DNA of 64,000 nt, taken from the NCBI RefSeq assembly GCF_030505615.1, contig NZ_CP129992.1, forward strand, positions 1,054,001 to 1,118,000, written 5' to 3'. Shown piece after piece: positions 7,953-15,873 of this stretch. How positions within the stretch are numbered: position 1 is the stretch's first letter; each line of letters begins with the position of its first letter. A model generated the notes under the pieces. It did no database searches, was not told the DNA's origin, and was given only the letters and a program-made list of their open reading frames with translations. This DNA comes from Salinibaculum rarum (GTDB taxonomy: Archaea; Halobacteriota; Halobacteria; Halobacteriales; Haloarculaceae). The position numbers were made by a program, and so were the translations under genes.

Positions 7953-9107
7953 ATGTCGGAGACGACGATAGCCGTAGACGACCTCTGGATCGAACGGGTC
8001 TCCCGACGGCTCGGATTCGGGGCTGTCTCCGAGCGCCTCGTCGGAACGGACGGGTGGGGTCCCTACCTGTTTATCGTCACTGTCATCCTGGTCCACCTCC
8101 CACTTTTGTCGCTCGTCGGCTGGACACAGACCGGCGTCCTGTCGTTCACTGCGAACCCGGGCGAGATATTCCAGGTCGTCGCCTGGCCCGCTGCCGTGTG
8201 GATTCTGCTCCGGACGAAACAGCGCTACGTCGAAACTGTCCGGAACCTCCCGGCGGCGATCGACGAGGACGTCCAGGACCTCGACATCGAGTGGCGCCCT
8301 ACCGCACGCCTGCTGACTGCCGTGGGCGTGCCGGCCAATCCGTCGGGGAAGGCAGACGCGAAACTCGAAGAAATCGCTCCGGACCCTATCCGATACGGCA
8401 TCCTCGCCGTCGGCCTGGCGGTCTACGGTGGTGTCTTGCTGACCAATCCCGCAAATCTGGTCGGGCCCGTCGCCGACCTTACCGGCCCGTTCGTTGCGAC
8501 CGTCCGGTTTTACTTCATCATCCCGTTCGTCCTCTATCCCATCGGGGCGGAGTTCCTGGCCGTCGTCATCGGAACGCTCGTCTTGCTCCCGTTCAAGATT
8601 CGCCGTGCGCGACTGCTTGATTTCTCGGACCCACACGGCTACGCGGGACTGTCGCCCTCGGGGGAGGCGTTCAAGAGCGTAGCCGTCTCGTATTTCATCC
8701 TCTTGACGCTGTTCACCGTGTTCCAGACGGTCGCTGTCGGGACGAATCCGACCGACCAGTTCTCCGTGGCGTTGCTTGCCGGCGGACTCCTCGTCGGCCT
8801 GGTGCTCTTTTTCGGCCCGATGCTGTGGCTCAAGTCCTTTACTGGCGCCGCCAAGGAAGCGAAAATCGACGCCCTCGCCGACCGCTCCCGGCAGGTCGGC
8901 ACGACTGACGAACTCTTCCCCTACGCCGAACCGGACTCGATGGACGACGCGAGTCAGTACACCTACAACCACATCCGGATGCAACGCGTCGAATCGACCA
9001 GCGAGTTCCCCTTCGACACGTCGATGCTCCAGGAGGTTCTTTTCGCGCTCCTCCTGCCGTACGTCACGTCGATTGCGTTCGATTTCCTGTTACAGAGTGC
9101 CGTCTGA
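7953..9107 (+). CDS. Multi-pass membrane protein, paralogue of the interrupted gene at 51.8 kb
   Basis: A 384-aa protein with no recognised family. The start is the ATG giving MSETTIAVDDLWIERVSRR; an upstream TTG is open but not favoured. About six hydrophobic segments are visible (residues about 45-65, 75-95, 150-172, 185-225, 250-275, 280-300), then a cytoplasmic-looking helix with KEAKIDALADRSR and a last hydrophobic segment VLFALLLPYVTSIAFDFL. The protein encoded from 51849 shares its plan and short matches throughout: LxIE....LGF....GPYLF at the N-terminus, F-DP....G..P-GE..K in the middle, KEA-I-AL-D in the tail. Role unknown. Confidence 0.7.
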   Translation: MSETTIAVDDLWIERVSRRLGFGAVSERLVGTDGWGPYLFIVTVILVHLPLLSLVGWTQTGVLSFTANPGEIFQVVAWPAAVWILLRTKQRYVETVRNLPAAIDEDVQDLDIEWRPTARLLTAVGVPANPSGKADAKLEEIAPDPIRYGILAVGLAVYGGVLLTNPANLVGPVADLTGPFVATVRFYFIIPFVLYPIGAEFLAVVIGTLVLLPFKIRRARLLDFSDPHGYAGLSPSGEAFKSVAVSYFILLTLFTVFQTVAVGTNPTDQFSVALLAGGLLVGLVLFFGPMLWLKSFTGAAKEAKIDALADRSRQVGTTDELFPYAEPDSMDDASQYTYNHIRMQRVESTSEFPFDTSMLQEVLFALLLPYVTSIAFDFLLQSAV

Positions 9108-9250
9108 CTGGATTTGCGCTCGGCGCCCCTCGCTGGAAAATTGACGCGACAATGGCTCAATTCCAGGCGAAGTCGAACATCTGCCCGTTCGCCACTGTCC
9201 GGGGGCGGTGGTTCGAAGCCCATAAGTGCAATTCCTCCGAAGAGCCGAGT

Positions 9251-9511
9251 ATGCAGAAGCTCATCATCCGTGGGGACCCCGGTATCCGGAAGGGTGCCGT
9301 CATCGAGTACGACGGCGAGGAGTTCGTCTGCTTCGGTATCAACCGCAACGGCGACTGGCACGGCCCCGACCGTCCCCAGCTGTGGTGTACCGTCGGCAAA
9401 CCCGACGAAGAGGAAGACTACGAGACACGCAATTACATCCCGAACTTCCTCGACGTCGAGGCTGTCGACGCCGAAGCCATCACTGTCATCCAGGCTAAAG
9501 CCGAAGCCTAA
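9251..9511 (+). CDS. HAH_0734-type small haloarchaeal protein
   Basis: An 86-aa cytoplasmic protein. The ATG giving MQKLIIRGDPGIRKGAVIEY is preferred over upstream codons because this is where the recognisable haloarchaeal protein family begins. Conserved features are EYDGEEFVCFGINRNGDWHG, a Trp/Cys pair LWCTVG and the acidic NYIPNFLDVE segment. I recognise it as similar to the HAH_0734 family of unknown function; that is recall, not a search. Its stop codon overlaps the stop of the convergent DUF2298 gene by 3 bases, with no room for a separate terminator. Confidence 0.75.
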   Translation: MQKLIIRGDPGIRKGAVIEYDGEEFVCFGINRNGDWHGPDRPQLWCTVGKPDEEEDYETRNYIPNFLDVEAVDAEAITVIQAKAEA

Positions 9512-11784
9512 TCGACGGCGTATATCGTCACGTCATCGAACTGCTTTGCGACGGTGACTCCGGATACCTCCGCGACCGTTATCTGCCCGTACCTGGCTCG
9601 TTCTGCCGGCCCGACGTAGACGTACTCGACGTTGTAGGTCTCCAGTAGCTCCCGCTGATAGCTCGCGTTCTCGCTGGTGTAGATGTCCTCGACGTCCTCT
9701 AGCCGTTGCTGGTAGGGCTGTTCGCCCCGGTACTGTGCCTCGTGGTACCATCCCAGCACTGTCGGCACACCGGTCAGGCTCGCCGGCGCGCTCGAGCCCC
9801 GACCCTCGTCGGGTGACCAGACGTAGCCGCCCGGCGCGGCGGTAGTTATCGTCGGCTGTCCCTCGCGGCTGTCAATCCAGCGAATGGCCGGGGCGTCTCG
9901 CGGATACTGATACTCCAGGTACGCCGTCGCATCGAGGGTCGGCCCCTCGGCGACGACGGCGGGTCCCTGATTTTCGCCATCGGCGTGGTTCACCAGCGCC
10001 AGCGGTGCGTACAGCCCGCTCGTCACGACGAGCACCGCCGCGAGTGCGCTGGCCCCCGTTGCGAGTCGGCTCCGGTCGACAGCGAGACGACTGGCCGGCC
10101 ACCCGGCGACGAGTCGTGCGAGCAGTGCCCCCGCCGCGACCGCCCAGAGCAGCCACACCTGCGCGTACGGTTTGAAGATGGTGTTGAACCGCTCGCCCTC
10201 GACGGTCGCCAGTTCGACGACGAGGAGGATGCCCGCGCCTGCGACGACGAGCATCGTCGCAAAGCCGACGTCGTCGGTCTCCTGGAGGAGCCACCACCCG
10301 CCGACCACGAGCGGCCCGGCCAGCCCGAGCGCCGGGAAGCCGAGCAGAATCGTCGCGCCCAGCACGAGTCCACCGGCAATCCAGACGGCGGCGAGGGGAC
10401 GGCCCAGCGTGCCGCCAACGCGTCGCGCCAGCGCGACGGCAAAGACCGCGAGGAACGCGCCGTGGACGAGCAGGAGGCTTCCGACCGGCGTCCGAACGTC
10501 CCAGAGTGTGGCCGAGCGGCTCGGGCCGTCGAGCATGACGCCGGTCCAGAAGGGAAGCGTCCAGAGGACGCCGAGAGCGAGGACGACTGCGGCGGCCGCC
10601 AGTCCGAACCCGACTCGGCGGAGTTCTTCGAGGGCCCAGTGCTCGCGCGGTCCCACACGGTCGGCGTATCGCTCGGGCAGCACCGTCGCGGGGTCTGTCG
10701 GCGCCAGCGCGACGGTCAGCACCACCAGCCCGCCGACGGTCGGGAACGACCAGAGGCTGACGAAGCCAAGGAGTCCCGCAACTGGAGGGACCACACCAAT
10801 CAGAACGCCCAGTCGCTTTTGCCACTGCTCGGCGGGGAGTCGCCAGTACGCAAGCAGGAGTCCGACGACGAGCAACAGGAACGGCTGGGCCATCATGTGC
10901 GCGTGGAGGTCGCCGTTGAGCCACGCGAAGAAGGGAAACTCCGTCGCCGCCATCGCCGTTTCGGGGTCGCTCGCGTCCACCGGGACGACCCGCGTCGCCT
11001 CGAAGTAGTAGAACTCACCGGGCGACCACTCCAGCACACTCGATTCCAGCCCGACTCCGTCGACGACGACCGTCGCAAGCGCGTCGGGGAGCAGCCAGAC
11101 GAGCACGCGCGCGGCCGTCTCCAGATTCCCAGCGAGACCGACGAAGAAGGCGCCGAAGCCGGCCGCGAGCCGCCGCGACACGTCGTAGGGGTCGACGAGC
11201 GCCCCGGCGACGCCGTACGCGGCACTGACCAGCGTCGCGTAGAAGCCAGCCAGCGCGAGATTGTACGCGAACCGCGTCGCCGTGCCCGACAGTGTCGTCA
11301 ACAGCGCGGTCAGCATGTGCCCGCCGTAGTAGTACTTGACCGGCTCGCCCGCGAACCACATGTCTTCGGGCGGGAGCGACCCCGCCCGGTCGAGAGTCCG
11401 AAGCAGGCCGAAATCGAGGAACTTCTCGCCGATGGCGACCGGTAGTGGCGCGGCGGCCGGGTCGACCGCACGGATGGCGATGACGAGCGCGAACGCGAGC
11501 GTGAAGACGACCCCGACCTCGCCGTAGGCACGCCAGTCGATGTCGGTCCGGCCGGCCGTGAGGATGGAACCGACGACCAGCACCGCCAGCCCGGCCACCG
11601 CTGCGGGCCAGCCGAAGGCCACCTGGCCGACGAGGTGCCCGACGACGGCCAGCGTCGCCAGCGCGGCCGGAATCGCCAGCCCGGCCCGTGCGCCGCTGGG
11701 CAACAGCCACGACGCGAGCGGGAGAGCGGCCAGCCCGAGCGAGAGAAAGAGCACGAGCCAGAGGGCGGCGAGACCGAGTTCCAT
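9508..11784 (-). CDS. DUF2298 large membrane protein (Chlor_Arch_YYY type)
   Basis: A 758-aa integral membrane protein with roughly a dozen or more hydrophobic helices, starting MELGLAALWLVLFLSLGLAA. It has the DUF2298 hallmarks near residues 140-170: FLDFGLLRTLDRAGSLPPED followed by MWFAGEPVKYYYGGHMLTA. A further conserved segment, FPFFAWLNGDLHAHMMAQPF, lies near residue 285. The fold resembles GT-C glycosyltransferases such as oligosaccharyltransferase-like enzymes, and family members occur in haloarchaea and Chloroflexi. The extracellular C-terminal part carries a soluble domain. Divergently transcribed from the GT2 and GtrA genes, which suggests a joint role in lipid-linked sugar handling; no substrate is known. 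Confidence 0.85.
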   Translation of the reverse strand: MELGLAALWLVLFLSLGLAALPLASWLLPSGARAGLAIPAALATLAVVGHLVGQVAFGWPAAVAGLAVLVVGSILTAGRTDIDWRAYGEVGVVFTLAFALVIAIRAVDPAAAPLPVAIGEKFLDFGLLRTLDRAGSLPPEDMWFAGEPVKYYYGGHMLTALLTTLSGTATRFAYNLALAGFYATLVSAAYGVAGALVDPYDVSRRLAAGFGAFFVGLAGNLETAARVLVWLLPDALATVVVDGVGLESSVLEWSPGEFYYFEATRVVPVDASDPETAMAATEFPFFAWLNGDLHAHMMAQPFLLLVVGLLLAYWRLPAEQWQKRLGVLIGVVPPVAGLLGFVSLWSFPTVGGLVVLTVALAPTDPATVLPERYADRVGPREHWALEELRRVGFGLAAAAVVLALGVLWTLPFWTGVMLDGPSRSATLWDVRTPVGSLLLVHGAFLAVFAVALARRVGGTLGRPLAAVWIAGGLVLGATILLGFPALGLAGPLVVGGWWLLQETDDVGFATMLVVAGAGILLVVELATVEGERFNTIFKPYAQVWLLWAVAAGALLARLVAGWPASRLAVDRSRLATGASALAAVLVVTSGLYAPLALVNHADGENQGPAVVAEGPTLDATAYLEYQYPRDAPAIRWIDSREGQPTITTAAPGGYVWSPDEGRGSSAPASLTGVPTVLGWYHEAQYRGEQPYQQRLEDVEDIYTSENASYQRELLETYNVEYVYVGPAERARYGQITVAEVSGVTVAKQFDDVTIYAVD

Positions 11785-11887
11785 TGCCGATAGACACGCC
11801 CGCCGCGGGTGAAATCTCTTGTGAACTGTCGACAGAGTGGTCCACGAGCCGAATATCTTTTATTCAGCGCAGTGGTGTGTCCGAGCA

Positions 11888-12652
11888 ATGAGTTCCGCGG
11901 TCGGGCTGGTGGTCCCCGCCTACCGTCCCGATGTCGACCGCCTCGCGGCGTACGTCCGCTCACTCCGGGAGAATCTCGACCTCGTGACGATTCGCATCGA
12001 ACTCGATGCCCCAGTCGACGGTGTCCCGGCGGGACTGGCGGACCTGCCCGCCGAGATACACACCGTCCCCTACCGCCGGGGGAAAGGCGCTGCCATCACC
12101 GCCGGGTTCGAGGCGCTCTCGACTGACGTGCTCGCCTTCGCAGACGCCGACGGTGCCACGCCGGCCGACTCGCTGGCCGAAATCCTCGCGCCGGTTCGAG
12201 ACGGGACTGTCGACCTCGCGGTCGGTTCCCGACGCCATCCCGAGGCGACGGTCGACGCCCATCAGACCCTCGCTCGTCGGTATCTCGGTGACGGCTTTGT
12301 GTGGCTTGCCCATCGGTTGCTCGAGGTGGACCTGTACGACTACCAGTGCGGTGCGAAAGCCATCGATGCGGCCGCCTGGGAGGCTGTCCGCCAGCACCTC
12401 TACGAACCCGGCTTTGCCTGGGACGTGGAACTGATCGCCATCGCCGGTGCCGTCGACCTCTCGGTCGCCGAAATCCCCATCGAGTGGCACGACCGGCCGG
12501 GGTCGACGGTGTCGCCGGTGCGTGACTCGCTGCGACTCGCCCGCGCGCTCGTGACTGCTCGCCACCGCGCGAAACGACTCCGGGACAGCCGGTTGCACAC
12601 GGCACTCGCTGCCCGCCGCGACGAAGAGTCAGCGCTGGTCGAGCAGAAATGA
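11888..12652 (+). CDS. Family 2 glycosyltransferase (dolichyl-phosphate sugar synthase-like)
   Basis: A 254-aa GT-A fold enzyme. The ATG giving MSSAVGLVVPAYRPDVDRL is chosen because it puts the nucleotide-sugar strand at the N-terminus. Motifs include RRGKGAAITAGFEAL (about residues 61-75), the metal-binding DADGATPADS (DxD-like) near residue 90, and VGSRRHPEA and YDYQCGAKAID further on, typical of DPG synthase/DPM1-like enzymes that move a sugar from a nucleotide to dolichyl phosphate. No transmembrane helix is evident. It is translationally coupled to the GtrA gene by an ATGA overlap, so the pair probably makes and then flips the lipid-linked sugar. Confidence 0.85.
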   Translation: MSSAVGLVVPAYRPDVDRLAAYVRSLRENLDLVTIRIELDAPVDGVPAGLADLPAEIHTVPYRRGKGAAITAGFEALSTDVLAFADADGATPADSLAEILAPVRDGTVDLAVGSRRHPEATVDAHQTLARRYLGDGFVWLAHRLLEVDLYDYQCGAKAIDAAAWEAVRQHLYEPGFAWDVELIAIAGAVDLSVAEIPIEWHDRPGSTVSPVRDSLRLARALVTARHRAKRLRDSRLHTALAARRDEESALVEQK

Positions 12653-13110
12653 CGGACTCTCGGGTCGACGCCCTCCTTTCCGGGGCACGATTTGGGCAGT
12701 TCGTCTCCGTCGGCGTCGTCGGCGCGCTCAGCGATAACGTGGTGCTGGCGACGCTGACGCTCGCCTTCGACGTTCCCGAACTGTGGGCGAAAGCCGCCGG
12801 CGTCGAGACGGCAATCGTGGTGATGTTCCTGGTCAACGAACACTGGACGTTCGCCGGACAGGGCGCCACAGGCCGGATTCCGTTTCTCAAGCGACTGGGA
12901 AAGTCACATCTGGTCCGGTCTGGGGGCGTCACCGTGCAGTTGTTCGTCTACTGGCTGCTGGTGACGTACATCGAGTTCAAACTGCTCGTGTTCGGGACGG
13001 ACCTGTGGTTTCTGGCGGCCAGTCCCATCGCAATCGGTGTCGCGATGTCGGTCAACTACGTCTTCGAGAGCCTGTTCACATGGGAAGTTCACACGGGCGA
13101 CCCGCGGTAA
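12649..13110 (+). CDS. GtrA-family membrane protein
   Basis: A 153-aa protein with four predicted membrane helices, the GtrA layout. It starts MTDSRVDALLSGARFGQFVS, then helix 1 SVGVVGALSDNVVLATLTLA, the family K-x-x-A-x-E segment ELWAKAAGVETAIVVMFLVN followed by NEHWTFAG (family N-x-x-W-x-F), helix 3 TVQLFVYWLLVTYI and helix 4. GtrA-like proteins are thought to move polyprenyl/dolichyl-linked sugars across the membrane. Coupled to the GT2 gene immediately upstream by a 4-base overlap, in keeping with that role. Confidence 0.85.
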   Translation: MTDSRVDALLSGARFGQFVSVGVVGALSDNVVLATLTLAFDVPELWAKAAGVETAIVVMFLVNEHWTFAGQGATGRIPFLKRLGKSHLVRSGGVTVQLFVYWLLVTYIEFKLLVFGTDLWFLAASPIAIGVAMSVNYVFESLFTWEVHTGDPR

Positions 13111-13140
13111 AATCTCACAGACGGCCGCCCAATCACAATC

Positions 13141-13147
13141 CTTAAAC
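13141..13147 (+). promoter_or_regulatory. TATA box of the initiator tRNA gene
   Basis: The bases CTTAAAC lie 24-30 bases before the 5' end of the tRNA, the expected archaeal TATA distance for a transcript starting at or a few bases before the mature end. The preceding bases CACAATC are A/T-richer than the flanks. No other element is seen between the GtrA stop and the tRNA. Confidence 0.6.
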
Positions 13148-13170
13148 AGTGAACGGAGTTACGAGAGAGT

Positions 13171-13350
<180 letters not shown>

Positions 13351-13376
13351 CTTTTCACGAACTCACGAGCGCCGCG

Positions 13377-14484
13377 TCAATCGTCGGTAACAGACTGGAC
13401 TTGCAACACGTCGGCTTCGAGACGCCGGGCGTGTTCGAGTCGGATGTCGCGTGCGCTGGCAGGCGAGAGCGTACCGAGCCGGTCGATCTCCTCGGTGAGT
13501 GGGTCGTAAGCGTCGGTGTCGAACCCCATCCGTTCCAGATACGACCGGACGGCAGCCGACTGCAGACCGTCGCGGATGGCCGCGTTGACGTACTCCTGGA
13601 CGGCGTCGAACTCGGGGAGGACGATTGTGTCGGCGGTCCGGCGGCCGGCCTCGCCGTGGATGCGGACGGTGGTATCCTCGAGCTGGGCGACGGTGTCGGC
13701 GATGGTGTCGGCCAGCCGGAGCACGTCACTCGGGAGCGTGGCATCGGGCGAGCGCCACTCGACGGTCCCGAACTCCTCGCGGAACTGGACGGGCGTCCAG
13801 ACGGCGCTCTCGGGGTCGAAGTGTTCCTCGACGGCCCTGACGTCGATGCCGGCGTCGATGGCCGCCCGTCGGAACTTCTCGTAGCGGCGTTCGAGCCGTG
13901 CGTCCCACTCGTCGGCGTCGTCGACGTAGGGCCAGAGCCGGCCCTGGCCGTCGAGGTCGTCGTAGGCGAGCCAGCGGTAGAGCTTCGAGCGGGCGCCGGC
14001 CGCGATGTGGCGACCGTGGAAAAAACGGCGAGGAGTTCGCGAGCGCGAGCGCGGGATCGAGCGCGACGAGCGTGTTCAACTGGTCGACCTCGCGGCCGGG
14101 GAGTTGCTCGATGTGGACGTGCGTCCCCGCACAGTGGCGGACGTACTCGAAGTCGCCGCCGACCACGGTGTCCTGAATGTCCGTCCGTTCGCTTGGCAGG
14201 TCTGCAATCTCCTCGGTGTGGACCGGCGTCGCCAGTGGAACGAGTCCGCGGTCCAGTTCCTCGGCCCGGCGGAGGACACGCCCCAGCCGTCCGAGCAGTT
14301 CCTCGCGCAACTCGGCGGTGGTCTCACAGGGGGTTGTCTTGACCTCCAACAGCGGCTCGACGAACTCCCGTTCTGCGCCCTCTGTCGCGTCGACCAACCC
14401 TGTTGGCTCGGCCAGATATCCCTCGTCGTCGACGACCCAGTACTCGACTTCGATGCTCCGTCGGAGTGGTTTTGCTTCTGGCAC
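13377..14484 (-). pseudogene. gshA: Glutamate-cysteine ligase, frameshifted
   Basis: Two overlapping frames together encode one complete protein of about 368 aa of the haloarchaeal glutamate-cysteine ligase family (GshA), which makes gamma-glutamylcysteine, the main thiol of these organisms. The N-terminal part starts at GTG 14484 (PEAKPLRRSIEVEYWVVDDE) and includes EPLLEVKTTPCETTAELREE and CAGTHVHIEQLPG, both active-site segments. It shifts at a run of six A (14020-14025; T on the coding strand). With five bases the frame reads SPFFHGRHIAAGARS and continues to WTPVQFREEFGTVEWRSPDA and the stop at 13377. The rest of the second part is undamaged, so the shift is recent or a sequence error. Programmed slippage at the T run is possible. 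Confidence 0.82.
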
Positions 14485-14719
14485 GGGCAGGTGTGGAGAC
14501 TCTGTTCTGGCTAGCGTGCTGTACGACGATATGGCACCGTCAATTTGGGCCTATTATGTGAGTGTATGACTATCTAAATGGCTAATAGACTATCGGATGT
14601 GGGAATAATTGCGATCCGCTAAACGGTTCGGGGGCCAAATGAGAAAAATTCTGTAAATAGTAAATTACGGTGGTGGCGTGGGTCCGCCGCCCTTCGGGAC
14701 CGCGCGCTGTCCGACGCCG

Positions 14720-14938
14720 TTAGTCGTCGTCGGCTTCCGTGCGCTTGTTTTTCACGTCGGCAATCGCGCCACCGACGTCGACGCGTTTCTCGCCGACGGT
14801 TGCGCCGACGAGTGCCCCGAGACCGGCGGCAGTGCTGGCGGCGTTCCGACTCACGAGCGCGCCGAGAGCGCCGCCGACGGCGGCACCGATTGCTGCATGC
14901 TTGACACGACTTACCGTCCGTTTGATTCGTTTGCCCAT
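14720..14938 (-). CDS. Small glycine-zipper-like membrane protein, 72 aa
   Basis: Start at the ATG giving MGKRIKRTVSRVKHAAIGAA. After a basic N-terminus come two Gly/Ala-rich hydrophobic stretches, AAIGAAVGGALGALVS and STAAGLGALVGATVGE, whose small residues every fourth position resemble a glycine zipper, then a charged tail VKNKRTEADDD. Frame continues upstream without a sensible start. It could be a small membrane-associating protein; no family is recognised. It follows the 90-aa gene with a 55-base gap on the same strand. Confidence 0.55.
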   Translation of the reverse strand: MGKRIKRTVSRVKHAAIGAAVGGALGALVSRNAASTAAGLGALVGATVGEKRVDVGGAIADVKNKRTEADDD

Positions 14939-14993
14939 ATGCCAGCCAACGAGCGGCCGGTGTAAAAAGCTGCTCGCTATCTGAAACGAGCGG

Positions 14994-15266
14994 TCACTGG
15001 TCCAAAATCCGGTCGGCAGCGCGGCGCGCGGCGGCGACGTGTTGGTCGCCTTCCTCGTGGCCGGTGCCGTCGATTTCTGCGAGCAATTCCGCGACGTTCT
15101 CGACGCGCTCTCTGGCAACGTCCTCCGTGAGGGCTCCCTGCGCTGTGTCGCCGGCGATGGCTTCGGCCTCCCCGAGCAGTCGGTTTGCCGACTCCTCGAG
15201 TGGCAACTCTTCGGTGGCCGCCAGATGGTCGTGCAGCGAAGCCAGGAGTTCGTCGAGGTCGCTCAT
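14994..15266 (-). CDS. Acidic helical protein of unknown function, 90 aa
   Basis: [20 protein letters not shown] at the N-terminus, continuing as a predicted all-helical, highly acidic soluble protein ending AAARRAADRILDQ. No motif or family is recognised. Its ATG overlaps the hpt stop codon in an ATGA arrangement, so it is translationally coupled to hpt and shares its transcript. That coupling and haloarchaeal composition make it a real gene; the function is unknown, possibly linked to purine salvage only by position. Confidence 0.7.
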   Translation of the reverse strand: MSDLDELLASLHDHLAATEELPLEESANRLLGEAEAIAGDTAQGALTEDVARERVENVAELLAEIDGTGHEEGDQHVAAARRAADRILDQ

Positions 15267-15835
15267 CAGCCGTCACCCTCTTCGTCGACGATGACAACTT
15301 CGCCGTCCTCGACGACGACGTTGATGAGCGTCTTGGGCCTGTAGCCGGCCTCTGCGACCTTGTTTTCGCCGTCGGCCTTTTTGATGACACAGACGATGTC
15401 AGCGATGTCGGCGCCGATGTCGTCGAGTGCGCTGGTGATGCCACGGAGGGTGCCACCCGTCGAGAGGACGTCGTCGAGGATGAGTACGCGGTCGCCCTCG
15501 TAGACGTCGTTGATGTACATCTCGCCTTCCGAGTAGCCGGTGACCTGCGAGAGTGCGACTTCCCCCTCCAGCCCGTAGCTTCGCTTCCGGACGACGACCA
15601 GCGGGATGTCGGTCATCAGCGAGACGGCAGTCGAGATGTGAATGCCCATCGCCTCGGGGGCGACAATCTTGTCGACGTTGTCGAGGTCGGCTTTGCGGAT
15701 AATCTGGATGACGATCTCCCGGAGCAGTTCCGGGCGCAACATCGGGACGCCGTCGCTGACGGGGTGGACGAAGTAGTGATAGCCCTCTTTCTCGACGATT
15801 GGCGCGTCGAGCAGCGACTTTTTCAATCGGTCCAT
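15266..15835 (-). CDS. hpt: Hypoxanthine/guanine phosphoribosyltransferase
   Basis: A 189-aa purine PRTase of the archaeal HPRT type. The ATG giving [20 protein letters not shown] is used because it gives the family length and start; an ATG 13 codons upstream would overlap the preceding gene. The PRPP motif is [17 protein letters not shown] (about residues 119-135), and the flexible loop/purine region includes [29 protein letters not shown] is the hydrophobic strand before it. It salvages hypoxanthine and guanine with PRPP. The 90-aa gene follows with a 4-base overlap. Confidence 0.92.
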   Translation of the reverse strand: MDRLKKSLLDAPIVEKEGYHYFVHPVSDGVPMLRPELLREIVIQIIRKADLDNVDKIVAPEAMGIHISTAVSLMTDIPLVVVRKRSYGLEGEVALSQVTGYSEGEMYINDVYEGDRVLILDDVLSTGGTLRGITSALDDIGADIADIVCVIKKADGENKVAEAGYRPKTLINVVVEDGEVVIVDEEGDG

Positions 15836-15873
15836 AGCAGAGGTACCGTCAGCCACACCAAAAAAGTGATTCA

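Noticed and set aside
14485-14719. Hidden gene in the A/T-rich gap upstream of gshA
   Set aside because: Stops in all frames are frequent; only promoter-like A/T patches are seen.
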